64,000 nt of DNA from Owenia fusiformis (Eukaryota > Annelida > Polychaeta > Sabellida > Oweniidae). Positions 9,411 to 24,300 of this stretch are shown piece by piece. The first letter of the stretch is position 1. Each line of letters begins with the position of its first letter. The DNA lies in contig CAIIXF020000001.1 of assembly GCA_903813345.2 (NCBI GenBank), forward strand, positions 6,947,098-7,011,097, in the 5' to 3' direction. The position numbers and the translations under genes were made by a program. The notes below the pieces were generated by a model. The model saw only the letters and a program-made list of their open reading frames with translations, was not told the origin of the DNA and did not search any database.

Positions 9411-12392
9411 TCCATATATGAATGAATACTAGTATGGCATTTTATTTTGCTGTTTGTTATAATTACACACTGTATGTATATATAAAAGTGAAGATAAAAA
9501 TATTCAATGGAATTCATATGGTTATTGGTATGACAAAAGAACAATGGAATGTTTTTAGCATACATGGTGCACCTTAGTGTTAAATTCAGAATACATGATG
9601 CACTTATGTAGTAAATAAATGAACACGTTACTAGAGGTCTAGGCTTAGCACCGCACTGGAGGAAAAAATCCTTCCAGAAAGAAATAGTGGGTTTCCTCAA
9701 AATGGCACATTAAATTGGATGTTTTGTTAAGTACAGTGGTCCTGTTTTCTAAATATAATTCTTCACTCTAGCAATTAATTTGTGGATGATGCAAAAACAA
9801 ATTGACCTGAACGTTTTTGATTATTCATTCAAATGTTGACAAATGTTTTACACAAATTGTAAAAATACTGCAGCTCAAATTTAGATCAAAGATTTAACAT
9901 TATATAGAAGTTCAAAATTAAAGTCGCAATGTATGTATTATTTGATCCAAAATAACTTAAAACTGCATGCACTTGTCATTTACGTCAATAGTGAGGTTTG
10001 ATCATCTTTAAAAAATCATTTCCAAGAAGTCACTATGACAACCAAAGTATAAATGATTTCCAATTCACAAAGATGCCAATAGCTTAGTTTCACCAAATAT
10101 AAATTTTCACTGGAAGTCAATCAAGGACTGACACATAGTATCTATCACATGCATATATAGCACTTCAAAAGCACGAGTATGAGATTCTTATTTCATTCAA
10201 ACATACTCATGTCAGTGATGATCAGTGCCACTTTAAGGGTTCGAACAGGAGATATACAATCATAATTGAAGCGAAGCTATTAATATTTTGCTCCATTGAA
10301 ATCTGCACAACAACTAATAATATCGTATATATCAATATTAACACCTATTTTAGAGTATGCAGCATATGTATATTGATACTATTTCTAGTAAAATATTATG
10401 GCTCAGAAAAATATAGATGTCTCTGTACTGTCACAGCACCTCTGCTATAGATGTCTCCATTATTGATGTAAGCATAGTACATTGTATATACAAACATGTA
10501 CAACATAGACAATTCAATAATGCATCTATGTAAAACATAGACAATGCACCTATGTACAACATAGATAATGCACCTGTATATGGGGCCAACACTTATCTAC
10601 TGTTGCTTTAAGGTAGTCCCTAAACTAGACAATATTTACATGGTTCTTGGATAATATTTACAACACCTGGACATTCATTAAGCAACTCTACTTCTGAACC
10701 TGCCAAAATATATACATTTTATATCTTCTTGTAGTTCATGAATGGACAGTCCATATAAAGCTCATTACAGATTACATTACACAATACTGCATTAATATCA
10801 TCTATTATGATATGCAAAATTTAGTTGAGTAAAACTTGTGCAAATGCAACACCTTTGGTACCTCAAAATAGTGGTCCACTATGGGAGGTGTTCCATTTAC
10901 AGAGGTTCATTCTACATTAAGTTATGGAGGTATTCCACTTCAAGGTTTAACTTTTAATCTTCCTATTTTCCTAATCAGATCATGCCTTCTCGGGTTTATA
11001 TTGGAATGAATAGAATCATTTACACTTGCATAATTAAAGATCCTAAACAGCACTTGGGTGTAAACAACCTTTTGGAAGGCGCGTCTTATTAATTAAGTTG
11101 AAATCAAAGATCAATTTAATTGTCACTTGCATTCTTTATATATTCCATGTAATGACCGGTCTCATTATGAGCTTATTGGCCTTTAGTAGACTACTGACAG
11201 AGACCTAGTGCAATTTGGTGTTTTACTTATGTCATAAGTCAACAATCAATATTGTAGACTGCTTTCACTACAGTTAATTGTTAACTAACATTAACATAGA
11301 TGGCAACTTACATTAAAGGAATTAGAAGAGACTGAGAGTGTAAAATGTTTGAGGTAAACTTTTCAAAAAGCAAGATTCTTTTTTTTGAAAATGAAAAAAA
11401 TGAGACATCTCATCACATATACAGTAGATTATTAATTAGAATTAAAAGAGTTCCTATTAAAAACTGACTAATCTGATCTGAAATTTAGTTAAGTTAGAAC
11501 TGTTGGAGTTTGAAATTAGGGATGACTTGGCAAGTCTCAACTTGACTCTCCCTCATCTACTTCCTTTAAGAAAAATATTGGAATGACTTAAAATGGCGAG
11601 TTCAGTATAAATTGTAGATGTATAGTAATCTAGCAAAATATGATGTTGGTTGGTTTATTCCACATTTAGTATAATACCAGTGAATAAATCATGTTAAAGG
11701 CCCAGTCTTGGAATCGAGTCAAGCTATAAACCAAGCTGTCACAGCTCAGCCAATCAGTGCAAATATTATGTGGTCAGTTTAAATGTCCAGCATATAAAGA
11801 ACCACATGGTCTGCTACATAAGAGATATAGCCTGGTGGTATGTTTGTTAACCTTTAGACAGACAAGAGAATTGTCTTATTTCACAAAAACAAAACAACAT
11901 TTTCGGAATTTGATTAGAAAATAAAATATCAATTATAGATTCATGAACCACTGTTACAAAAAAGAGCGTGTATCTCACCATTACAATCCTGCTATAGTAG
12001 AAAGTTTGGAAAATTCTCATTTTGTATGATCTGGACATTTAAACTGCCATATAGGCCACATTTGGTTGCTGTGGGCTGTTCCATCTGTCTTTTATACCCA
12101 CTTTGGGTCTTTAACAAAAATAATATTACATTTTATTTTCTTCATAAAATTTGAACTACACATATGATGCTGAAATAAGCTCAAGTAGTTGACAATAAAG
12201 TATCTTTGATCTTTGATCCACTGTATAGACAATAACTCTAAATACACATACAAAAATACTTCTTAATCTATCTGATGCAATACTCCTTTGGCCTCTAAAT
12301 AGTAAATACACTAGCATACTAGCTGATAGAATGTTTCTATATTAATTACAACAAATGATAGAGAAAATAATATCAGTCAATATACTGAAAAA
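9411..12392. other. Downstream flank of the zinc-finger gene, mostly unannotated
   Basis: No exon or terminal repeat is convincing. There is a three-copy repeat of about 30 bp around 10490-10577 (TGTACAACATAGACAAT variants), and a stretch at 10855-10950 with GGAGGTGTTCC resembling a repeat at 61905-62065. A minus-strand AATAAA at about 12132-12138 lies roughly 260 bases past the stop of the zinc-finger gene and is a plausible polyadenylation signal. Confidence 0.45.
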
Positions 12393-15300
12393 TTAGGTGT
12401 GTTGTTGGTTTACAAAATGTAGCGTAAACTCATTCTTGTCTGAACACACCTTATGACATATGCTACACTCCCATGGGCTGGTTGTGCCATGCAGAGAGAG
12501 ATGCAAGAAATACATGCCTCGCTCGTAGAATAGAATATCGCAGTGGACACATCTGAATAACCGACCCTGTGTAACATAATAGGAGATAACTTCCTCAAGA
12601 TCTGGGTAACCAGGAATTGGGGAGTTGTGCTGAACTGAGATTTCTCTCATTTGGGCTTGTGTAGTGGGACTAAAAAGCGTAGCATGGCTTGCGAATAATG
12701 ATTGGCCCTGACTGAGGAGATTCGTTATGGCGGATGTATGGGGGACACTGTCAGAGTTGGGGGTCAGGAATCCTGTATGGATATCAAGAGGGGTCATGAA
12801 CCGTGCACCGGGAACACCTGGTATAGATATGGGACTGTAGTGACGTGGTCTTCGCGGGAAAGCTTCATCAATAGATGGCAGTGGCATATTCTTCTGATCG
12901 GGACTCAACATTTGCCTGGCTTGGCCAGGTCCTGGTTGAGGACTAATTGGACTAATGCTACTGGAATGACTCCTGGGACTCCGGCCACTGCCCCTATCTT
13001 CAATACCTCGCCCATTTGTGGTTGAGATTTCACAATTAGCTTCCCCTTGACTTTCCCTCGACTCTGCTCTTTCTTTCTTTATTATGACACTCTTCTGATG
13101 CTGTGTCATACTGTCCACAGGGGGTAGCATAGTGGTGGTGGTTGGGCTAGCTACAATGGACATAGAGAGATTCTCAGGCAGGCTGTGGTCTGGTACTGGC
13201 GAGCCACCAGAGCCATCAACTATGTCGTGAGGTATCCCAGAAGGACTGGCTATCTGAGTACAGCTATCTTCTGCTATAATCGTCTGCTCCACACTTGCCC
13301 TGCGCTTGTCACGGGTATCTAATATCTGAATTAAATCATAATAATTATCATATTACACTTTCTAAAGTGGAAAACAGAAAATCTAAATATTTAGCCATGC
13401 AATAATCTTAAATAATGATGATTTAATTAGATGAATGATGATTTAATTAGGGACACTTAATGATTAAAATAGCCAACATTATGCGACTGTTAAGCACAGG
13501 TAGATGTAGGATCTTGTGGGCTATACCCTGGTTTAATCCACTAGAAGTGCATCAATAGCACTCTCCAAACAAAATTTGTTTTTGAGAGTTGACATATCAT
13601 TTAAAATAATACATTCCAGGAAACTCATATTTTGACTTTTAGTTACAAAAGGTTGATATTGTTTATTGGGCGTAATATTTTCTTAGTGCCAAAACTCATC
13701 TTTGATTACTCTAAATCTGGGTTACCTGTGGCGCATGTAGATCTATGAGATGTCTGTTAAGGTCTGTAGCATTCTGTGTACTGTACTTGCAGAAGTTACA
13801 ACACAACATAGGTTGAGGCTCATTGAACAGGTGGCGTTTCATCACCTCCTCCTCCTTCATATCAAGTCTGCAATGAGGGTGAAATAACTTATTTTTGTTA
13901 GACTCAATTGCTACCATAATGGTTACTACAGATCAAATTGCTACCATAATGGTCATTATAGATCCAATTGCTACCATAAAGGTCCTTATAGATCCAATTG
14001 CTACCATAATGATCACTATAGAACCAATTTTTACCATAATGGTGACTACAGATCAAATTGCTACCATAATGGTCACTATAGATTCAATTGCTACCATGAT
14101 GGTCATTAAAGATCTAACTGCTACCATAAAGGTCCTTAAAGATCCAATTGCTACCATAATGATCACTATAGAACCAATTTTTACCATAATGGTCACTACA
14201 GATCAAATTGCTACCATAATGGTCACTATAGATTCAATTGTTACCATAATGGTCACTATAGATCCAATTGTTACCATAATGGTCATTATAGATCCAAATG
14301 GTACCATAAAGGTCCTTAAACATCCAATTGCTACCATAATGATCACTATAGAACCAATTTTTACCATAATGGTCACTACAGATCAAATTGCTACCATAAT
14401 GATCACTATAGAACCAATTTTTACCATAATGGTCACTACAGATCAAATTGCTACCATAATGGTCACTATAGATTCAATTTCTACCATAATGGTCATTAAT
14501 GGTCATTATAGGCCCAATTGTTACCATAATGGTTACTACAGATCAAATTGGTACCATAATGGTCATTATAGACCCAATTGTTACCATAAAGGTCACTACA
14601 GATCAAATTGGTACCATAATGGTCAATATAGATCCAATTGCTACCATAATGGTCATTATAGACCCAATTGTTACCATAATGGTCACTACATATCTAATTG
14701 CTACCATAATGGTCATTATAGATCTAATTGCTACCATAATGGTCACTAAGATCTAATTGCTACCATAATGGTCAATACAGATCCAATTGCTACCATAGCA
14801 GTCACTACAGATCTAATTTCTACCATAATGGTCACTAAAGGTCTAATTGCGAACATAAAGCATAAGATCACTATTGACTTATATGCTACCATAATGTTTA
14901 CTATGGACCCAGCAGCAATATAGAGAAAGGGAATGTCTGATAATCATTCTTTTATTGTAAAATATACTGCCAATGGAACCTGACTGAATGATTCAACTTA
15001 TTATTTCAATAGCCTGAAGTATTATCAAATAAATGCATTAATCATGGAATCATTATACCTGTACATCTATTATCATGTTATCATTTGGCTGATAGAATGA
15101 CATATTGTTTAAATGAAATTATATATGGCTATGTGCGTAATAGCACCCACTCACATCTAACAGCACAGGCTGATTGCAAGGTATTACTTTTTGAGCAATA
15201 AATAGATACTGCAGAACATGTACTGCATATATATATCCAAACACTGCTTTAATTAATCCAAACAATTTCCAATTGGAACAGATTTTCCATATTCCTTCCA

Positions 15301-18300
15301 TTGACTCACGGGGGAGTGGATGTTAAAAGACAAAGAATGAACACTTCCAAATTTGAACATCTTTGAACAATTAAACAGTTTAAAATCAAACAAATATGAA
15401 AATGGCACGATTCGGTTGGTTCAATTGTCTACATATGGTGAAAAACATGATTTTTTGATGACAAAAAAGGTGATTACTCAGAATCCTGACATAGGTAGGA
15501 TAAAGGCCAATGGAGTAAATTACCAGAAAAGACCAAAGAAAATGGATATGAGCATTAATTCAGACATTAGACAGTTTTCAATTGTCCTAAAATTGAGGAA
15601 TGAATGGACATAGAGAGAAATGAGCAGTTGATCCCAAAGGCTCACTATGTCAGTGTACGACAAAAAAACTCAAAATGCGAACACAACCTCATCCAAACAC
15701 TTTTAATCAGTTCCAGTAATGTATCTATTAAACAAGTTTTACTGTATGCACAATTGATTATCTTCCATCAAACAGCTCATAATGATTGCTTTGATGAACG
15801 CAATATTCACAACATAAAGCATGCTTTCATGAGGAGGCTGATAAATAATTGACATTTAACAATGTGTTCAGGTAAAAACAAATGCATGATGTAAATTACT
15901 GTCTACTGCTGAGGTAATTATTGAAGTAAATATCAAGGTAATATTATCATAGTTGTGTGAACTTAAGCCATCCATTAGACTTCAGATAGTATTGTAAAGC
16001 CCCCTCAAATTAAATGTTTATTTATTACTACCTGTCTCTTTAACCCAAAAACATTTTTTGTTTTTAGTTTTGTCAATCAATTCTACATATTTTGGAAATG
16101 TTTAAAAGAGTGAAGCAAACAAAAAAGGCATTTAAAATGCAAAATGTCACCACCTGACATTTATTACAGATGCCAACCACATTTCCCATAAGGACTATGT
16201 AACACTTACAAAAGACAGGACACATGTTTTGAGAACCGTTATAAATATATGTTAATTTGCAAATTTTATATAAGGGAGGCCAATAATGTAATGTTTTACC
16301 TAGGCCTTCCTAGTATGTTAACAAGTGTAAAATCTTATTGCAAATAAATAAAACTTAACCTTAAAAAAAAATGCCAACCACCTAACATCAACCATCGAAC
16401 ACCATCCACCAAACACCATCCATCATGTGGTGGTGACATAAAAAACTGATCACCTGGTTTTACACGGTGTATAACCCAAACGCTCCTACATGCACGACGG
16501 AGCATTTCATTACTGAAATTAAACAAAGAAACGCTCCGGAGTAGGAAAACTGGCTGGCGGGAATGATGAGCCGTCTGACGATTTCCCCAATAATGGGAAT
16601 AAGAGGTATGAGTTACATATTTCGAGTATACCATTCGATGGGTGTGATATTCATGTTGTACTTGGCTGGCTGTTGACGTTTGAAGCGATTAGGAAGAGCT
16701 GTACGAAGCAGTATAGTTATCAAAATCCAAAAACGTATTTGTCATTCTACCGGTCAAAACCCATTTTGTCGATACATGTGATAGTTGAGCCAAGATTAGA
16801 GCACCAACGTATATTTTAGTCAAATTCCAATACTTCAACGCACCATACATTATCGTAATAGTGATTTGATGACCGAAAATCCAGTCTTAAAAATGATGAC
16901 ATTCTCATATTCAAGAAACGCTCCGATCTGGTTAACACAGTGAACTGGAAACGCTCCGGTAGTCTAGATCTGTTTAGGAAATATATAGCTTGCCTTTCCT
17001 TTTCAGGAAGAGAAGGGAATTAAGATATATTATACCCCTTGGCATCAAAAGAAGATTAATTCACATATAAATTTTCGTTTTTTTCTATAGTTTTATGATC
17101 TAGCACACATGTAGGCATACCATCATCTAATGTAGGCTTAAATCAGCTTGTTGCACGTTTAGCACCACCAGGTTCAGATGTTTCAATTTGCCTAACAAGT
17201 ACAACACGTTTTTAAGAGATAGATTCCATTCGGAACTCTTCTCTAATAATCTGAAAATGATATCAAAAGAAAATGGTAAGAGCGTTTCTAAAATTGTGTT
17301 CTAAATCGACGGAGCGTTTCGAGGAAAACAAGCGATTTCTTGAGAACAAGTAATGGATTTGGACTGGGATTTTAAGAAATGAGAATATACGAGTTTGTGA
17401 TCTACTACTTTAACAGAAATATTCACGTTTTCATAGAAATACTAATTTAATTCGTAATTTGTGATCAAATCGTCATCTTCAGATTCGTTCGATCTACACT
17501 ACGGAGCTTTGATCAAGCAAATAACAGTTTACCACCAGAAGTTGAATAAATAAGATCTTTGCTCACGGTATTGTTCATCGAATGGTACATAATATTTCAC
17601 CATAACATATGATATGTAAGAGAAACGAGAGAAACAATACTTACGGTCATAGTGGAATCTTCATTAGCCGCCATTTTATTTCGCTCCGGAGCGTTTCCGC
17701 GTAAATGAAACGCTCCGTCGTGCATGTAGGAGCGTTTGGGTTATACACCGTGTTTTATGTTTAGGTGCAACTGTTGTGCTTTTAGCTTTTAAACTGATAA
17801 TAACATAAATAATGCTTATCATTCAATAAAGATGCAGCTAAATGAATTTTCTGTTTAGGGCTCAGATCAAATGATTGCAGTGCTAGGTCACTTTATACTT
17901 CCCCCAGCAACTCTCAAACCCTTAGAACGAGCACCAGTTCTGTTATAATGAAAGCTTTAAGAACATGTATTGTGTAGATCCTGCACATGTAGACACATAA
18001 CTACGGAAAATATGGTTGCTATGTTGTTAGCTATGAGAATAATGCATGACCACAATATGATATATATGTGTATCATACATTGAATAGAAATGATGAATGA
18101 CATTAACCTTATTTCCAATAGCAACGTCAAATAAACTGACAACATAATAATATTTAGAACTTTGTCAACAAATCATCATAACATTGGTTGTACTATATTT
18201 AGGTACATGTTGATCTTACGTTTTCAACAGTTTTTATTTCTACTTTAGAGGATGTTTTCAATATTTCGCTGAACGTACGGGGTGTGCCAAAAATCTATCT

Positions 18301-21300
18301 ATCATATTTAAGTAATGTTGAAGTAAAGCAACAAACACCAGATGGGATTCCCGAGTGATAGAGTTGATATTTTTCAGAGGATTCCTCAAAAGCTTATGAT
18401 CAATTAAATAAGGTCTATTTTGATTTTGATGTATTTTTGTTTATCAGATAGAAAAAAGGAATATAAATCAAATGATGAGCAAAGCATTGTAAATGGTGGG
18501 TTAAATATGGTTGACATTTTTTCTGTGCAAAGTGCTGCACTATTGGTCTGGGTATCACGTATAAAAAATGTAAAAAATTATGAGTCAAGCTGGAAGCATA
18601 TGTTCCTTTACTTTATAAAAAGAATGGGACATGTAGATATATTTGATTACAATATAAAATATGCAGATTTGAAACCAAAATTAAAACAGGATGAAATGCC
18701 ATCATTTTATGTTGAACTTGTTAAACAATGGTTAGACAATAAAGATTTACATAATGAATTAAACAATGAAGATATATTATGGAATAACCACAGTTTGAGA
18801 TATGGTAGAAAGGTTATATATTTTGAAGAATGGGTCAAAAGGGGTATAAAGAAACTTAGACAGATTATTGATGAAAATGATAAAATAAAGGAGTTTGAGG
18901 AAATTTTAAATGTCATAGGCCCAAGACCAGAGTTAAGAATGCAATATAATTTGTTAAAATCTTAAAGATTTTTACAATTTTATTGTATAATAAAACCATT
19001 GTTCGCAAAAGCAATGAAAATATGTATAATAATATTGTTATAGCAACAGCAAAATTAAAAGACTATAAAAATATAATAATCAAAAATCAAACAGAACTAC
19101 CTAATATTCCTGGAAAATGGAGGGAAGAGGGTGATATAGATATGAAATTGTTATTTAGAACAGTTCAATGTCTGAAGGAGCCAAGACTTAGGTCCCTTTA
19201 TTATAAGATAATTTTTAAAATATACCCAACGAATGAACTACTGTATAAGATGAAAAAGAAAGATGATAATGAATGTGAAAAATGTAAATTAAGAGACACA
19301 TACAAGCATTTCTTTGTTGAGTGTCCACATATTAAACAGGTTTGGGAATTGGTGAAAAAATATTGTCAAGATAAATTTAACAAAAATATTGATCTTAGTC
19401 CAACAGAAAAATTGATAGGGACAAAGGATCAAAAAATTAATGTAGTTATTTCAGTGGCACATAATGTTATAAGCAAATACAAAAAGGGAAACCATCCAAA
19501 TTTGGAGTTTTTATCTAACTTTGAAATATTGATTAGAAAAATGTAAGTGTTAAACAACCTGTTGCTGTTGCTAGTATTGTATTATGTTATTTGTATACTT
19601 GTATCTTGCATTAGGAAATAATAAAAAAAAAAAAAAAAAAAAACGATGAGCTATTCATACATAACCAACCATAATGTAACAAGAATTGGACTATTTCATT
19701 GCTAACAAATAAAGAAATAATTCACAAAGGTCACATTTCAGGTCACAACACACTATCAAAACAACAATTTACTTTCTTGTGTTAGACCATATTCGCTCTA
19801 ATGAACACACAGTGCTCTTCGAAAATAAGCTTTTGAAATTTAAAAGGGAAAAGATATTGAAAGATTCTAATAAGCGCACATGGATAAATTACAGGCAAAG
19901 TGACAGGGAAATGTTTTGATAAACGGCAAAAAGATATCAAAAAGCTTGAAGTCCTGTTGAAAAAGGAGTAAAGCATTCTTTGCTGGAAAGTCAATATTGA
20001 ATTTTCATGAGATAACATCATTATGTAAAAGTCGCATGTCCACTCATTGGAACTGTGTGCTCATTAGACAGAATACGGTAAGCTCTAATATTTTATTTAA
20101 ATTGATTATTTAAATAGTTTGCAAGGGTTCTATGTGGCCAACCATATCTATTGATGCATTAAAGTTTTCCTGTAGTTCAAGATTAATATAATGGTTTTCT
20201 ATTGCTATGCAAAAAATCAATAAAATAAGTGAACCGATACAAAAATTCCACAATGGTGATGATTATCTGTGATATTATTTCAATTGCAAATTACTTCAAT
20301 GATAATATTTAATTCTCTGACATATTGATTTGTAATCATATCAGTCATAATTCCTCAGTAAATGCATTAGAAAAGAAAAAACAGAAATAATATTCATAAA
20401 TCAAAAATGAACTTTTGTATAGGAAAACATACATCTTGAATATAAAACATAACTATGTACTCAACTACTGTTCAGCTGTATGTTGTATTGTAACATATTA
20501 ATTTTCGAAATGGAATACAGAGAAAATGGCAAATAATAAAAATATGATATGCAATTTGAAATAAGACCCGCTAAAGTATTGGAAAAACAGAATCGACACA
20601 ATTCCAGGAACGTAAAGAGTCAGTAATTGTAAATAGTAATATACATTATTACATATTTGTAAAATAAGATTCAAAACAGAAAAGAAAAGGTAAATAATCT
20701 ACTGTAAGTCCATTATACATTATAATGTCCATATAGCTAGTAATACTGTTCAATGCTTTCTCAGGTAATATTGATTAGGAGTATCAAATGAAAGCTATTG
20801 AAATATAAGTTGATTTCATTTGATCAATGGCCCTGACTTGAATAAGATAGATAGAATAATACTCTTAAAGACATTAAAGCATCCAACATGATAATTCAAT
20901 TCGTCCATCTGAAACTATAATGTATCAGACTAACAACCAATAGTAAGACAACAGTTTACTCACAAATAGAACAATAATCAAATTGTAAACATCTTTAAGG
21001 CATTACAGATGCCACCGAACACCGTCCATTAAATACCCTTTGCATTCTTTTGACTTCACTTCTCAAAAGAGAGCTTCGTCTTCACTCTTTCAGTTTACAA
21101 TAAATCTCTGATCTCACCAAGCCAATCAGAGTTCATCGTCGAAATAAAGACGACTTTCTATAAGGTCATTTTCTCTGACACCCCGCATGAGCACTTATTT
21201 AGCACATGTTCCTCCCTCTTGGCTGATTGGTTGAGAAAGGGTCAGCATGGTGAATTTAAAATGATTTCTTACCCAGGCTGTCAAAGGCACCAATCTTCGG

Positions 21301-24300
21301 GGCAGGACTGCTAAACTGTAATATTGTCTATACTAGGAAGAGGGTAGTTTATAACTAGACTGCGCACAGGGTATCCATTAAGAAGTTGGACACTGTAACA
21401 ATATGTCACCAGTTCTGGTGGTGACCTAATGAGGCATGATATAAGTTGCATGAGTGTATTTAAGGAGACATATCTGGTGATTTTGCATTATGCATTATTA
21501 TTGCATAATGCTATAAATACAACAAAGCATTCACATGCAAAATGCCATCACCTGCCATTTGTTACAGACGCTGAATGCCACCCAAAAAAAGTTGGAAGAC
21601 TTTAACAATATGTTACCATTTGTGAAAGTGACATAAAAAAGTATATGTGCTTACTTGAGTGTCTTGGAGCATGATGTACATGTGTTTGTGTCTCCATTCT
21701 TTGTCCGCATGTCTTTCTTAGTTGCACTGAAAAATGAATATAATGTACAAGATAGTCAATAGTAACATGGGCTTTCAATTCTAGTTGAAAGCCCATGATA
21801 GTAATAAGTTCGCAATATGTAACAAACATATTTTATCATATATTGTATGCAATAACTACACCATTTCACTAGCAATTGCATACATAGTTGGAATGATGCC
21901 ACATTATAATAAAAAACAAACTATGCAGTGATTATAAAATAAAAATGAATTTCACAACTTGAAGGCTTGAAGACCACTGTAACAATATTCATGAGTTCAA
22001 TGTCATATGTTTAGGACTTGGGGAGGTAAAATGTTGTTTAGGTAGAAAAAACCCTCCCTACCACATCATTTAGATCTACTTTTTATTTTTATCTCTAAAG
22101 AATAATTAAAAATTAATGAGTATGTTCATTCAATACTCTATTCCCAAGGGGATATATATACCAAGTTTAGTTGCAATTGAATGAATATAAGATGCTGCCT
22201 CAAAATTGTCTCACTAATTTATTTATCTAGAATTTACCTTTTCCCACAAACGCTGCAATGGAATGGTTTTTTGTGGACCAGACGGTGCTGGATGAGATTC
22301 GACCTGGCTGCAAACTTCTTGTCACACAGGTTGCAAGCATACGGCCTATTGCCAAAATGTAAATTCTGATGCTCCATTAAGATATGCTTGTAGCCAAACC
22401 TATAACAGTACATATATTAAGAGCTTGACATATGAGTATAAAAGAGATACACCCCATGCAGACAGATTGCCTAAAATTACATTTGTATGATGCGAGACTC
22501 AACATTCACCAGGAAAGTAGAAATATTTTGTCACCCATGAAGCAAATCAATTTTTTACTGCTTTAACATATTCAATGACAGTCACATTGAGTTCTGTAAG
22601 GATGAGAATAGCATGACGTCTTGATATTTCAATGTAACTCATCTCAAAAGTGATGGCGGTGATTGAAATTACGATGTAAAGATACAAACGAAACGAACTG
22701 TCACATATCCAATTTCTCAAAACAGAAAAAAACATGTATAAATAGTAAGGCATGCAGGTCGGATTCTTCTTGGTTGGTAGAATTAACATTGGTCTCATGC
22801 ATGTCATACAATTAATATCTTAAACCCAACTAATATTTGAACTTATGATCGGACATAAGTATGATGTTACTTTATTACCTTGAAGTACACATCATACTTA
22901 TGTCCGATCATACGTTTGAATAATAGTTGCGGTTCAAATATTAATTGTATGACTTATACTAGACCAGTGTTAATGCTACCAGGGGGAATCGGACATCCAG
23001 GGTTTACTTTTTATACATGTTTTTTCTGATTTGAAAAATTCAATATGTGATGTATATTTCTTAGTTTTTCAAAGAAATCTACAAATATTCTCCCAAGGAT
23101 TTTGGTGCAAAATTCTTGATTTCATAATTTAGACCAAACTTGATCTAAATATGCCCATTTTGATGACTTTTGTTATTTTCGAGTAGGTGCAAATGGATTC
23201 ACAGATGGGTGCAAGCCTATTTTTAAAATCCCAAGTGGGTTCAGCGCCTACTTGCTTTAATGCTGGGGAGATCACTGTAATACATGTATATGAGTATTTC
23301 ATATCTGACACTTAGCTGAACAAACTTTTAAAATTCTTAATCCTTATGATTTGTTGTCTCTAGTACAATGATATTGAAACACAGAAGAACAAATTGCGTC
23401 TACTCAGTCTACTGGTAGGCTGGCCTTACTGTAAACTAGATAACGGCAACTCTACGGAGTAGCAAATCCCAACGAACAAAATATCAATTACCGAATTCCA
23501 ATCAATTATACTCATTACTTTGGTTAAAATTGAAAAATTTAGATTTTAGAATTGCGAATTCTTGCAAAGCAGCCATTTTGAATTTCCTGAGGTACAAATC
23601 TGAAAAATAATACCATAATTGTGATCTACTCCAAAATTCCTTCAATTTGAGTATTATATAGCTAAGCTATACTTCAGAAAGATCTAAAAATTAGCGAAAA
23701 TTTCTGTTTTCCTGACACCCCATATACAGCCCCTGGGGGTCAGGATGAAAAACACGGAATATATGTGAAATAGATAGATGTTGCGAATATACTACCAAAA
23801 TTTCAAACAATAATATTAATTACTTTGGTTTAGAATGAAAAATTTATGATTTTTGCGAAAAAGTGCTATCATTTTTAAAGTGGTGGCCATCTTGAAAAAA
23901 AATTTTTTTGCTTAAAACTATTGATCAATATACATCTTTCCACAAAATATGAAGAAAATCTGTCAACTAATATTTGAGTTTTCTTCCAGACGGACGGACT
24001 GACTGACGGACGGCTTCACTATATCCCTACCGAACTTCGTTCGTTGGGATAATAACATATGAGGCTACTTTACAGTATTTCCTTTATTCTCTAAGAAATT
24101 TTAAAATCTGAAAGATCTGAAACTTTTGTAAAATTTTGTCAGTTCTCAAGAGTTTCAATGCGATGATGAGTACAATCTTGAACTAGACAACAGCAACGCC
24201 TAAGCGTAGCAGATCCCATCAAACAGCCATGGCTGGCATTTTTACAAACAAAGTATATAACAAAAATGGCAGCTATTTTTCAAAGTGGCCACCTTCTACC

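Noticed and set aside
12702-13025. Plus-strand frame inside the last exon of the zinc-finger gene
   Set aside because: It is antisense to a well-supported coding exon and has no domain.
13895-14756. A 284-codon plus-strand frame repeating Ile-Ala-Thr-Ile-Met-Val
   Set aside because: The 30-bp minisatellite unit has a length divisible by three and lacks stops; it lies in an intron and the protein is pure repeat.
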